Source: Botryotinia globosa
Lineage: Eukaryota; Ascomycota; Leotiomycetes; Helotiales; Sclerotiniaceae
Direction: 5' to 3'
NCBI GenBank assembly: GCA_014898425.1
Contig: RCSZ01000003.1
Span: 434,001 to 498,000 of the forward strand
Length of the DNA stretch: 64,000 bases
Part shown: positions 37,854 through 49,585 of the stretch, piece by piece
How positions within the stretch are numbered: the first letter of the stretch is position 1
Layout of the letters: each line of letters opens with the position of its first letter
Translations under genes and position numbers: made by a program
The notes under the pieces: model-generated
Database searches by the model: none
Seen by the model: only the letters and a program-made list of their open reading frames with translations
What the model was told of the DNA's origin: nothing

Positions 37854-38974
37854 ATTAAGCCTAATTACCTTGCCACATGTCCTCTCTGCTCTAGTGATTG
37901 GGGTTGATCTGCTTTCCAGGTTGGCTTCCTTTGCTTTTCAACATTTCAGATTTTTCCTGTTACTGTACCACCATCACCATCACTGCCACTGCCACTACAC
38001 TACACTACTCTACCTAGGTATCCATTGAATCCCCAATCTCAAAGAATTCATACTGTGGCTGTATACTTTGGCTGGGAATTCAACCTTGAACAGAACGATC
38101 CAAATCACTTGGGCACACCCTACCATACCTCCCGATAAAGGTCACCTAGCAAACACGTCGAGAGCGATTCACTCACGAGTCACAACAGGTACTACCTAGT
38201 TTGGTAGGCGTACTTATCGTACAAAACTCAAGACAACCTCACTTCTTGGGCATTTTACATTGGGCCTTGGAAAGCAAATTCTATTACTCCCTATCGTTCG
38301 AGTAGGTAACTTATGAGGACTCGTTCGTACCTTCCTCCAGGACTCCAGGACTCCAGGACTCCAGTACTTCAATACGTACAAACTTCAAAGTACCTTCCTC
38401 AATTAATAAGAAACACCCCACATCACAATCTAATAAACCCATCTATCCACTTCAATACCTTCAAGAATCAAAACTTCATACCTAAATGCCCCAAGTACCA
38501 TCCATACATTATGATCCATAGCTATCCGTCTCTCCACTCATCGAGCTCGTAAGGTTACCCAAGTACTCTTTGACAACGCCGGCGCAACTCTTGTTTGTTC
38601 TGTGTATCAGTGATCGCCATTAGGTCATAACATTCACTGCAAAGTACGCTGATTACAAGCTTTCCAATCATTCCTTCCATTGATTCCCCTCCATTGCTAC
38701 CTTGGATTCCTTTCTCGTGCGAGATTCAATCTTTTACTGGATTATCCTGACTTGGCGCACAGCGAATATCGTATCAAAACCCCACCAATTTTGAAGATAT
38801 TCGGCTTGGCTTACCTATTTGCTACACCATCATTTGACCCCTCACAAAGCCGTCCATCGCCTGGTCCACTAATCTACTCATATTCAGTTTTCTTGTTATT
38901 TCTAGTTGTTCTTGCTACGTCCGATTTGAACCCCTCCATACGTTCAACAACTATTCGAATATATCATCGCAAAT

Positions 38975-41900
38975 ATGATTTCGTTCCGCAGCTCGACGCT
39001 GCTTCTATCCTTTGCGATCCTGCTACTGTTAGCACATCCAGCTCATGCATTTGGTGCTGGAAATATTGCATCGGTTTCCAAAATTGAAGGAATAAACTGT
39101 GAGTTCATATCTATACCGGCCTGCACAAGAAAACACCGTCTAATATGTGTTACTCAGGGCGCCATGGAGATATTGAAGATACCCTCCTTACACTTGTCAT
39201 GTCAAGAGCTTGTGGTGGAAAGAAGTTTGATAAAATGATGGTGGCAAGAGTTTACTTTGGTAACTGGCTGAGAGATTACTGTAAGTATAATTTCATCATA
39301 TCTTGAAATAACTCACCCCTCACCCACCCCTCAATCTCACTATTATGGGAAACTAATCTTCTTTCCTCGGCCAGCTCAAGCAATCGATGTTGGTACCGTC
39401 AAATATGTTTCCGCTGAGGCTATTCGTATTCTCCTCTGGGTTCTTGGATTTATGACATTCGGATATGGCACAAGAGAATTCGAAGTTACAGCTCAAAGAT
39501 TGGGTTGCTATCGACCCGAAGATCACATTGATAATCCAAAAGATTATGCCGATAACCTCGATGCTTCAGAATACGATCCTAGACTTCGAGGTCCAGTCGA
39601 TGAAGAGGTTGAGCTCGCTATCGATCCCCGGACTGGCATGAAGAACTATATTGCAAACGAACACGTTGGAATCATGTCATCTGCTGAACATGTCCGAAAA
39701 CTTTTCCGTGAATCTATTCGACTTGGTAGATCCTATGGAAGAAGCCAGAACAAGGACGACTTGTATGAGGCTCTTCGATTGATGGGTACTGGACTACACT
39801 GCCTGGAAGATTTTTCTGCTCACAGCAATTATACCGAACTTGCTCTGATTGAGATGGGTGAACGTGATGTTTTCCCACATGTTGGAAGAAGAACTCGAAT
39901 CGAGCTTCCAGGCGCGGAACATGAAGTCTACCCACTCATTACTGGCACCTTTGGTGGTGTTGATTTCCTTCACTCTGTCATGGGTGAATTCGACGATAAA
40001 GCAACTCAAAGCGAAATCCAAGCCCTTGAAGGAACCATGCAAGAAGGTAGTGAAGGCAACACGAGTGTCCTGAAGGACCTATTGAGTTCAGTTCCTTCCG
40101 GACTCTTTGGTGGTAAAGATGAAGCGAGCAAAGCAGATGAACTTCAGGCCAATGCTGCTGCCGCCCAACAAGCTCAGGAGGAAGTCTCTCCAAAAGATCC
40201 AGAAGCTTTTACCATTCAAATGCAACAAGTCGCCAAGGAAATATATCCAATCATCCAATGGCACGACGAGACCATGCAATCAATTCGTGAAGCCATCGAA
40301 AAGATTCCTATCCTCCCAGATCTCATTGAGAACATTGAGGAACAAATCAACATTTTTGTCTTCTCTCTCCTTGCTCCGTTCGTTCTTCCCATCATTGGCC
40401 AAATTAAGACCGAGTTGAATACAGGTTCCTCCGAGGTCATTCAAAGCAGCAAGGACAAGCAATTGATTGTTTTTCATGATGACCATTCTACTGATCCTAC
40501 ACATTCCATGTTGTCCAAGGATCATTTCTCCAACGTAAGCACCATCCTCTCACCACAATCGTCATCTGCACGGCCGTCTTTCCCTAGATCGCATGATGCC
40601 TTTGGCATCGAACTTTCCGAAAGCATATGATGGCCATTCCACAACCATCATTGATACTAACAAACTTTGTAGATCCTCAACGAATGCGCTGGTAGAATCG
40701 CTTCTCAAGTTCTCAAGTGGGTTGTGCCTCAACTCATTTCTTGTTGGGATGATGAACGCATTGATCCCGATCGTACAATTGATCGCATCGTCAACGGTGT
40801 TTTCCATCATCCCGCTCTTCGCAACTATGGTGACGATGGAGCATCTGATGGTCGTCAACTTATGTTCAGAGTTGTAGAGGAATGGTGGCGCAACAAGGAC
40901 GGTGACGAGCAAGAGGAATACCGAAGAAAGTTGAGCAGAGATGGAGTTGAAAATGGAGAAAATCACCTTGAAGGTGTTCACGATACTGGTCATGGATGTG
41001 GTGCACCACTCAAGATGTCCAAGCAAGGTCCTATGATGTCTGCATCAAATCCAATGGCAAATGAAATCATGGGTGGACTGGCTTCCTCACTGGGTGGTAA
41101 TGGTGGATCATCAGGATTTGGTGGACAAGCATCTGAAGGAATCGGCAAGTTTGCGGGAGAAGCAGTTGGTGGTGGTGCTTTTGGCGGTATTGTGGGTGCT
41201 CTCGCGGGAGGTGTTGGTGGAAGCCTTTTGGCTGGAGTTCTAGGTGGTGGGGGGAAGGAAGAATCATATTCTTCTGAAGGTTACAACTCTCAAGGTAACT
41301 ACCAGCAGAGCTACGCTGAAGTAGGTCACTCTGGCAATCGCTATGCGCAAGCCGAGTATACGCAAGAACAATTCGCAGATGGTGGCAGACGAACAGAATA
41401 TCAACAATATGGACAGCAAGGAGGCTACGGAGCTGGCTTTGAACAAATTACCGAGCAGAGACCTCGATCTGGTGGAGGTTACGAAGAAACCAACGAACGC
41501 ATCTACGAGCGTTCTGATGGTAGAGTCGAGACGGAAACATGGCGCGAGGGTGAAACAGCTGATGGACGTCACTATCATGAAGCGCAACATCACAGAGAAG
41601 AGAGATCTGGTAGTGACAGTGGTGATAGTAACAGGAGCCACAGAAAGCATCACAGGCACCACAGTCATCACAGTCATCACAGTCGTCGTGGCAGTAATGA
41701 CAGCAACGAAGATGGGGATAGACCACAAGAGTATGTTCCAGAGAGAGAGGAGCGCAGGGAGAGGTTTGAGGAGCCTCGTCAGGATTATGGTGGATATGGT
41801 CAACAAGGAGAAGAACATGGTGGTTGGGGTGGTGAACGTGAAAGATTTGAGGAACCACCAAGACACGAATATGGTGGTGGTGGTGGATATGGTGGTGGAG

Positions 41901-42064
41901 AATTTGGTGAGTCGGTTAGAGGATTGGCGGAGAGATTTGGCGGTATGGGATTCGGTGGAGGAGATCATGGAAATGAAGGTGGTTGGGGGGAGAGGGAGAG
42001 AGAGGAGGAGAGAGAAGATGAATACCGTGAGGAGAGGAGAGAGGAACGCGGATGGGGTTTCTAG
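38975..42064 (+). CDS. het-c: HET-C heterokaryon incompatibility protein homologue
   Basis: Four exons, join(38975..39098, 39158..39280, 39375..40534, 40673..42064), give 932 aa, similar to Neurospora HET-C. A signal peptide (cleavage probably after A25, AHPAHA) is followed by the HET-C core: FGAGNIASVSKIEG, RHGDIEDTLL, KKFDKMMVARVYFGNWLRDYSQ, LWVLGFMTFGYGTREFEV, NYIANE, the GLHCLEDFSAHSNYTELAL motif and FGGVDFLHSVMGE. A variable-looking Ala/Gln segment (about aa 290-345) follows. After LKWVVPQLISCWDDER the C-terminal 300 residues are Gly/Tyr/Arg/Glu/His-rich repeats. In Neurospora, mismatched het-c alleles cause incompatibility, and the protein is membrane-associated and secretory. All introns are in phase, including one that splits the W of the WRHGDIED motif. 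It appears intact. Confidence 0.95.
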
Positions 42065-42790
42065 AGTTTTAGTGACATGAAGACGTGATGGGATATGAGG
42101 AATGAGGGTATGGACGATGATGATGTGATGTGATGCTATTGAAATCGTTCAGTCGAGCAAACGAATGGAATATGCGAAAACGATAAATTTCATTGACAAG
42201 GGCCTAGTTAGATGGATTTTTGAAAAGTTCCCGTTTCAATGCTATTACGATGCTTTTCTACTTGTAACTTTGGGGATGATGATACTTTGAGTAATGTTAG
42301 ATGTTTCAATGTTAGCGAGTATAGCATGGGTAATGAGTAATTCAATTTAGAGATGGAAGGTTATTGGTTGTTGATGTTGTCTTGTATCTTGCAGAGGTGT
42401 AAACGCCGAAATGGATGGTGGGAATCGTTGCCGCTGGGAATTCTTTCGCTTGGAGATTCGATGGGTGGAAAGGGGGGCGGTCTCGCAAAAGTAGGGGTGG
42501 GTGATTCTTAGGTGTTGGGCTGGAGTGGATTAAATTGGATTGGATCGTGTCTTGTATTTGTATTTGTATTGTCATATCAGAGAATGACTTTCTATAAGCT
42601 TTTGCTGCGCTATTTATACGACCTACCGAGTAATATGTAAGTCTTTGAACCCCGCATTTTGACCCGTACGTTTGAGGAGGTGAAGTATATATATGCATGT
42701 GCTGTGGGGGTGCGTGTTATATATAAGTTCCTCTTTGTCAATCTCTCATTGCATGTGTAATCTGCGTCTGCATGTTCAATTCCAACCCCT
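42065..42790. other. Intergenic between convergent het-c and maf genes
   Basis: No gene seen. Shared 3' flanks of two convergent genes. Confidence 0.6.
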
Positions 42791-43788
42791 CTACTCAATC
42801 CCCTCCTCGATCTCCTCGGGATCCAAATCCTCCTGATCAAACACGGCCTTCTCCATCAACGCCACGGTATTGCGAATGGGCAATCCCACCACGTTATCCC
42901 AGCTGCCCTCGATGCGCTCCACCAGCATGGCGCCCATACCCTGGATCGCATAGCCGCCGGCTTTATCCACGCCCTCCCGCGTCTTCACATACGCCTCGAT
43001 CAACTCATCCCCAATGTCGGCGTCAAACACGACTTTCGTCTCCACCACCTCGTTCTCGCAGTTGTAGCCCGGATAGCGCGCGTCGTCGCGCGGGGCCACA
43101 ATGGCAATGGCCGTAAATACCTTGTGCGAGCGGTCGTCGCGCAGCCGCTGCAGCATGCCGATGTGTTCGGCCTGCGACCGCGGTTTCTCGAGGATGGCCC
43201 CCGAGTTGGTGACGATGACCGTGTCGGCCGCGATGATCAGCGAGGGATCTGGGATGCTGGCGAGCGAGTTGTCCAGACAGTGTGTGTATACCGAGAGGGC
43301 TTTTTGGATGGCCGTCTGTAGCACGTAGTCGAAGGGGCCGAGGTGTTCTTTGGAGAGGTTTTCCGGGAGGGGGGATGGGATGATTTCGAGGTTTGTGAGG
43401 CCGATCTGTGAGGGGTTAGTTGGTGTTGTGTTGTGTTATATTGCTATCTATTTCTCTCTCTCTCTCTCTTTCTCTCTCTTTCACACGAGATCTAAAAAAA
43501 TGAGGAAATCAAACACAAACAAACAACCAATCATACCGTAGCCAAAATCTGTTTCCGACGCGGACTCGCCGAGGCGAGAATAATGCGTTTTCCCTTCAAC
43601 TCCTGTAAAAGAGGAATGTCGAGCGGAAAGGGACCGCGGGGTACGGGCCCCTTGCCGGTGGAAATGGATTGCGATGCGGGACGCGTGGGCAGCGCGCTGT
43701 GTTGGGAAGAGGCGGATTCGTAGGTTGGGGGAGGGGATTTGGGCGCCGAGGTGGAGAGGGGGGTGTAGTGTGGTTTTTCGGTGGGCAT
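42791..43788 (-). CDS. Maf/YhdE-family nucleotide pyrophosphatase
   Basis: Two exons on the minus strand, join(42791..43405, 43537..43788), give 288 aa. The intron 43406..43536 (GTATGA...CACAG) is in phase 0. After a proline/serine-rich N-terminal extension of about 65 residues come the Maf motifs: LASASPRRKQIL (aa 71-82), the AADTVI catalytic Asp (D145), EKPRSQAEHIGMLQRL, DKAGGYAIQG and the WDNVVGLP motif. Maf proteins hydrolyse non-canonical or modified nucleoside triphosphates (dTTP, UTP, m5UTP, pseudo-UTP type), removing them from the pool. The N-terminal extension is common in fungal members. The third exon-like GC-rich base composition (42.8-43.4 kb) is higher than that of neighbouring genes, which may reflect codon bias rather than transfer. 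Confidence 0.92.
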
Positions 43789-44693
43789 GGTTGGTGTGGG
43801 AGGGGTGAGATGGGGGTGAGAGGTTGGATGGAGATGAGAGTTTGGAGGTGGTTTGCTGGGTGATTTGGATTGGCTCGATTGGATTTGGTCTGATGGGATT
43901 GGATTTGATTCGATTTGGGTTGATTTGGGCTTATAGGGATAAATTGGATAGATAGATGCAATTGCGGGTTTTGTATATGGAGGGTTTCGTTTCGTCAGCC
44001 TTGTGGTTTGTGGATGGGATGGGATGGGATGGGACAGGGGTTTTTAGGTGGGGACTTCCGAGCAGGGTTATGGCTTTAGAAAATCATCCCATCGCATACA
44101 TCACAAAGATATTAACATTTTACAAAGTTTGTTCATTTGTCTTGATAGAATTATGGTGGTAATAATGAACGATCTTGGTATTCGTCACTTTTTAGTTATA
44201 TTAAAATATGAGTTCTCATTCGTGGTTTGGGAGAGTAGTGTATTGGATGTTTGAGTATGTATGTAGGTATTGTGCTTGGTATTCTGATGTTGAAATATCT
44301 TATGTACTGACTGGACGTATGTATGTATAAGCCCAAATAAAAGACAACCTAACCTGTTGATGAGACATTAAGTATTCTTGCCGATAGGTTGCTCAATCAA
44401 TCTTGATAGAGTATTAGTATTGTATAGTTAGTAGCTATACAAGCTGTCTCAAACTCTCTTCAACAACATCGGCTATATCACAAGCTACCCCTACTCTAGA
44501 TGGATATGATGTCATCGCCTAGAAATACCGCAGCACCCCTGCAAACTATCCTGTCCAACTGATTAGTCGTTTGTTGATGCCAGTCGTCTTCGTATTCCGT
44601 ATTTCGTATTGTTATACGCCGTAACTAATGCCGCGCGCATGAGCAGCGATACAAAATGAGAAAAGTTTGACAAGTCGAAGTATCGAATCGAAT
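43789..44693. other. Intergenic, maf promoter
   Basis: No gene seen. It contains GGTTTGGATTGG-type purine/T-rich runs and short (GATGG)n repeats near 44020. Confidence 0.55.
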
Positions 44694-45317
44694 CTAGATG
44701 TGCGGAGACTGTAGACAATCCAAGGGACAAAACTCCATACTTTGTTGTTGAAACTTGTTCTTGATATTTTGGATCACACATGCTTGAGCTCGCTTCTGCG
44801 ATGTCTTCTGCACCTGCTCCGGTAATCCACCAGGATACATGCCTTTCCTCAACTCTGCAGCGACGAGGTGTTTGTACCCACTGACTGCTTGTTGTTGCGT
44901 CTGAACCGGATTATGGTTGATGTATTCCTGGATCATTTGTTGAAGTTTCTCAGTCTGTTCTGTAGTTGTATCTTTGCTTGGTGGGTGTAGAGCTGCGGTT
45001 TCCATCTTGTTGCTGTTATTTTGTGAAACTTTCATTTGAGCTTGCGCAAGGAATTCTTCCTTTGCGGATTCCATCAAACCTCTGGGTTTGTAGAGCTGCG
45101 CTTTTTGTTTATGGTTCTGGAACGTATCATCGTTAATCGACTCGTCTTCCAAAGAACTGATCGAGCAGTCCGCTTCATTCTGTGCATTTGCTTCTTGTTC
45201 CTGATGTTGCAAATTCTCGGTAGGAGAATCATGGCTGTTGCGTACCATAGTTGTATCTTGTTGACCTGAATGTGCATTTTGCCGAAGGTCAGTCGGACAG
45301 GATGTATCGTAACGCAT
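44694..45317 (-). CDS. Hypothetical Gln-rich protein
   Basis: A single frame of 207 aa from the ATG at 45317. I do not recognise a family. Composition is rich in Q, N, S, E and K. The N-terminal half is likely disordered (SSLEDESINDD). The C-terminal half is predicted helical, with LQQMIQEYINHNPVQTQQQA followed by GMYPGGLPEQVQKTSQ and a basic QNIKNKF end. An intact 624-nt frame in an otherwise decayed region and a non-random composition support a real gene, but no domain or splice evidence decides it. Codon upstream (45344) is not ATG, so the start is set at 45317. Confidence 0.5.
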   Translation of the reverse strand: MRYDTSCPTDLRQNAHSGQQDTTMVRNSHDSPTENLQHQEQEANAQNEADCSISSLEDESINDDTFQNHKQKAQLYKPRGLMESAKEEFLAQAQMKVSQNNSNKMETAALHPPSKDTTTEQTEKLQQMIQEYINHNPVQTQQQAVSGYKHLVAAELRKGMYPGGLPEQVQKTSQKRAQACVIQNIKNKFQQQSMEFCPLDCLQSPHI

Positions 45318-45869
45318 GATGATAGATAAGGACTTTAGATCCAAAGGTAAATCTTCGCCATGGTTGGAAGCTTAGGGTCGCGAGAGCTTTATACGTGCGA
45401 GATTTGCTAGTGCATGACCACGTGCTCATATGCACTTGTATTGCAACGAGATTCATCTTGAATATTACTTTCAGTGTTATCTTCAAATGCTTGGGAGATA
45501 GATGAGAGTTGTAGCTTCCTAGATAGTCATGAAAATTACTCATATAGCACTCGAGCTAGGTAGCTCCAGGAGATCTTTGTTGAAGAAGGTGTGCACAGTA
45601 GGATCACATAACTTCAAAGATACACACCTCAAGAAAACAATTAGAAACACTGACCGCAGCTATAGTCTTTATTGTTAGTTATAATAGAATTAAGATTGTA
45701 ATGATGGATTCTCTATAGTGCTGGCGACTTTGGTAGTGCTTAACCTCTATAGTTTGCAATACTGAGCTTGTACAAACAACTTTTATGTCCTCATAACGCA
45801 TCCCGAATGCTTTCTGGGGTTTACGTTATTCAACTTGGCGAATAGCTGCGACCCCAATATGTTTACTAA
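45318..45869. other. Intergenic, nothing recognised
   Basis: About 550 bp with no motif. Small open frames are without support. Confidence 0.5.
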
Positions 45870-48170
45870 CTATTCGTATTGTTCACTTCCGTATGCTTTT
45901 TTAAGATGAGCCTCCAGCAAAGCTTGGTCCTTGAATCCATGGCCTGGCCCTCGAGGACAAGCTGGGATTGGAAAATGGAAAGGGCTATGCGATCTCTTCA
46001 TACGTTCCTTCGGCTTATCCTTTCCGTTGTATTCTTTCAAACGAGTCCGGCAATTGAGCATCAGAAAAGTATACTCCTTCAATTGAGTAATCATTGTGCA
46101 TAGCGGCGCGGTGTCGTCTGAAATGTGATTCTGTGCCAAATACCCTATTGCAAGTTAGGCAGACAAAGGGCCATTCCATTCCGTGAACTCTACTACGGTG
46201 AGCTCTCAATATACTAAGGTTTTCCGTATCTCTCGCGACTGCGCGATGCGAGCAATTGATGGGGTAATTTTGAGGTGCACCAGGCGGTGGAATGACATCA
46301 ATCTTTCTGAGGTTTGAGTGGTTTTGGTGAGTCTGATCTTGATCAGACAGGTCAGAACTAACCACTTTCATTACTCCAAGGGTTTTGGCATCCGTGGTGG
46401 CCTTGTTCACTGGAGATGGTGTCCTTGCGCTTGTTGCGCTTCCAATACCCCATTTAGATATTGCAGTAGTCCAACTGCTGTCCCAACTATCTATAACACC
46501 GGGAAATTTTAGGCCTGCAGATGCTGGTCGATTAGAAGCATATGAAGCCTCATCCCCCTGCAAATCCCTGGAAGCGAGTGAATCAACAATCGAACCGGTA
46601 ATTTCGGTCGATGTTTCAGATCCCACCGGCCCATCACCCCTCACAACCTTTCCTCTATCCCATTCCCTTCCCTCTCCCTTCCCCTTCCACCTCACATCTT
46701 CTTCCCTCATCTCACCTCCCCTCTCCCATTTCTTAACTTCCACTTCCGAAAACCCCGCATCGCGTAATCGATTCGTGCCCTGCATTTTCCATTTCTGTCG
46801 ATCGCGTAGAGCTTCCAATGCTTGATCCGTCCATTTATCATTGTTATCGCTCATTTCGGTATACTGAGTTATCGGTTGAGTGTCTGTCCAAGCATTCTTA
46901 GATGGCGAGTCAGTGTTAGCAAGCTCAGCGTGTTTTAATAATGCTTCTCTGGTGTCCTCATAACTTCGTCGAGCTTCATGTGGTTGGGAAGATTTTTGAT
47001 GCGGGTCTCGTTGAACCGGTTCTTGTATATTTCCATAGTTACTGAGCGTCATATCGAGGCCGTTCTTTTCAAGCTCCTCTCCGATTTCTTGTGATATGAC
47101 CGAACATGATAGTTCTTCTAAATGATGACAAATATGACCAATAAGAGCTACTTCACCAGGCAGCTCATCGTAGAACGGACAACGAAGAGTGGATATATGT
47201 TCGGTGGACTTGTTTCCCAGCGACTTTGTGGCACGATGGTCTTTGAGATGCACGCCGAAATCAGTTCTTGATAGGAACCGATTCGCGTTAGCATCACAGC
47301 CTTTGACAGGGCATACATATGGCCTAAGATCAGCCCAAATATGGCGCCTACAGGTCAGGTCAGCATATGTCTCTACGTGCTTTGATTGAAGTGAACATAA
47401 GCTCCCGACATGAAGCAAAACAACGCCGCAATGTTTTGCGGCTTGCTTCGGGAAGGCCGCAGCTTACCTATATTGTGCTTCGCCAGTTATCCCTTTTATT
47501 GTCTTTTCGCATACAAAGCAGAGAAATTGCCCTTCAGACTTGACCGTCTCAGGCATTTGAGGTAGTGTAGTTGATTTTGCATCGTTATTCATAAATGATC
47601 TATATGAGACGACCGAATTATTAGATGACTCTAGAATATTGGATGTGGTTTTTGTTGAGCTTCCAAGTCCAGAATCTCGATAATTCAACGATTCCTTTGC
47701 ATCAGGTATATCATCAACGTCCGGCATGACACGCATTTCTTGAATTCTATTGAATCTCTGCCAACTTGCTCGACTTATCTTTTTAATAAGATCTACAGAA
47801 GCGGTAGGAAAGCGCTGTGCCATGTTGCTAGCGAGAATTTCCGGCGCCCCGTCAACCATCAGGAGTTTGAGCTGCTCTGCGTATTGATTTATGGTTTGCA
47901 AATTTTCGAAAAAGCTTATTCTCGAACTCTCAGAACCTTTGTAGGGTATTGATTCTAGATTCAACACTTTGATAATCTCCGATGCCACGAATCTCTGTCG
48001 GGTATCTATATCTTCCAGAAGGGACAGATGGCAAATAAACTCTTCTACAAAGGCATATTTTAAGATGCTTGAAACTCTGGGATAGAACTCTGATACATCC
48101 CTGAGCACTTCCAAAGCATTACTGTGATCAAAACTCTGGACGTCATCCTGATATTGCAACTCAGCATGTT
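45870..48170 (-). pseudogene. C2H2 zinc-finger protein of fungal NLR-associated type, C-terminal frameshift
   Basis: Minus-strand exons 47468..48170 and 46015..47347 join across an intron (GTAAGC...TGTAG, 47348..47467) into QYRRHIWADLRPYVCPVKGC, a typical start of fungal C2H2 proteins found with NACHT/ankyrin genes. A second finger is FVCLTCNRVFGTESHFRRHRAAMH. Between fingers is a long disordered region, and an N-terminal helical region lies at 47500-48150. After NDYSIEG the frame stops at 46015, but the +1 frame continues to 45870 with CPRGPGHGFKDQALLEAHLK, the shape of another zinc-finger-like segment. I see no intron there, so a one-base indel near 46075 is the simplest explanation. The upstream start is unclear: no ATG opens the frame, and it may be spliced to the next feature (see Findings). 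Role unknown, probably nucleic-acid or protein binding. Confidence 0.65.
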
Positions 48171-48245
48171 CTAGGTCATTTTTTTGGGAAATACTAAAGT
48201 AGAGAGTTGAAGCTCAAATTGTCGCCATTTAAACAAGAAACAAGA

Positions 48246-49190
48246 TCAAACACCTACAGTTGAGAATTTGATGTTTAGTCTGCGAGTTATTTTTGTTATC
48301 CTTAGAGCTACGCTCATTGTAATGCTCTCACGGCCTGGTCGTCCCTTCTTCAAAACAGCCTGAAAAAGAGACAGGGCGTCGTCATGTTTGCCTTGGCCGA
48401 CGAGAGAATCAGCGAATGCAACAATCATAGACAATTCGCTATTGTTATAATGATTGGGTGTGGTCGAGAGCCCAAAAAGAAACTCTTGAGTTGTGGTCGG
48501 TATTTCCAGCTGGCCTACTGCCTTTCCAAAGATTGAATTGACTAAGTCCTCGGCTAAAGCTTCCATTCGGCATCTGTTTAAACAATTTACAAGTGTTGCA
48601 CTAATAAGAAAGACTTCCATAGACTGCGAGCCATAGATTCCTTTGACTTCATCAAGGATAGGTCCGAGCATATCTCGCGCGTTGTCATATAATCCAAGCT
48701 TGACCTCGCCAAACGCAATCAAAACTCTGGTCGTCAAAGGAAGATCCTTATACACGGCTCCTGGTAGTTCAGCTAGTGATATAGCTCCGTATAACTGTAC
48801 ATGAGCCAATAATTCAATAGTAGAATGTGTACAAGATGTTTCAAGGGGGTGCCAGTCATTTTGACGATTGTATTTGTAAAGGTGTGAGGACTCTTCGCTT
48901 GTAAGAATTGATGCTAACCCAAGGCCTATAACTCCATTCAAATATTTTATGCCATAATGGTCAAGACTTTCAATCTGCTCATGATTGATTGCGCGAGCTA
49001 GGTATAATGATGTGACACCAGCCCATTCTTTGAGGTACTCAAGGCAACTTGATATCAAGGGGTCGATTGTTGCTGGAGTACTGTCCCCCATCAGTTTCGA
49101 TAGACGTATAAGGAATTTAGCTAAGATAGCTAGATATCTGGTTATCTTTGCCCTAAAAAATGATGAGCATTTTGTCTCATCAAATTAAAC
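48246..49190 (-). CDS. TPR-like helical protein segment, NLR-associated
   Basis: The frame from the ATG at 49091 to the stop at 48246 gives 281 aa. In the same frame, helical sequence extends upstream to about 49190 (KITRYLAILAKFLIRLSKL), so the ATG may not be the true start. The region has alpha-helical repeats with TPR-like spacing (LIAFGEVKLGLYDNARDMLGPIL, VAFADSLVGQGKHDDALSLF and VFLISATLVNCLNRCRMEALAEDL). This matches the helical tails of fungal NLR-type proteins. A MITE separates it from the 49586-50418 exons, so the gene is probably fragmentary. I assign no function beyond protein-protein interaction. Confidence 0.5.
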
Positions 49191-49243
49191 ATCATGAAAA
49201 GAAAATGTCTACCTATCAAAATCTCGATTATTTAAATAGTCTA

Positions 49244-49576
49244 TCCCCTAGACCGCTGAGAATGGGCTCCCTCGCTTAACAGGGTCTTATTGACCAATTA
49301 GATTATCAAGATTCCTTGAATTTAATCTAATATTTACATTTATTTTTTGATATAAAATTCAATCAATACTTTTTCTATATTAAAACTTTTAATATGTGAA
49401 TAATATATACTAATTCTCAATCTTTTCTTTTTTGAAATTATAAAAAATCAAGATTTAATAATATAAAAAATATGATTGAAAATTCATTAAAATAGCTATT
49501 CTATTCAATAAGACTTTATTATTCAAGGTATATCGCACGGACCACTTTCGGAGCCCATTTCCAGCGGTCTAGGGGA
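49244..49576. mobile_element. MITE, TA target site, 27-bp terminal inverted repeats
   Basis: A 333-bp AT-rich element bounded by inverted repeats. Left end 49244-49270 begins TCCCCTAGACCGCTG, and the right end 49550-49576 is its complement with 25 of 27 positions matching. TA dinucleotides flank both sides (49242-49243 and 49577-49578), as expected for Tc1/mariner-type insertions. It encodes no transposase and looks like a non-autonomous MITE. Internal sequence is strongly AT-rich. It sits between the minus-strand TPR-like segment and NLR-like exons, in a gene that seems broken. Confidence 0.85.
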
Positions 49577-49585
49577 TAATATCTT

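Larger units (their letters stand above)
36537..38974. other. Intergenic, divergent promoters of HMG and het-c genes
   Basis: 2.4 kb without a gene. Microsatellites: (TAGG)n at 36584-36625, TATG-type runs at 36640-36675, and a CTACCCTAT-type repeat at 37781-37853. The right part is pyrimidine-rich and leads into the het-c start. A frame at 38680-39087 partly overlaps het-c exon 1 in another phase and is rejected. Confidence 0.6.

Noticed and set aside
38680..39087. 135-residue frame overlapping het-c exon 1
   Set aside because: Different phase from het-c, whose signal peptide and exon joins are clear.
41264..41968. Long frames opposite to the het-c C-terminus
   Set aside because: Antisense shadows of a repetitive Gly/Arg/His coding region.
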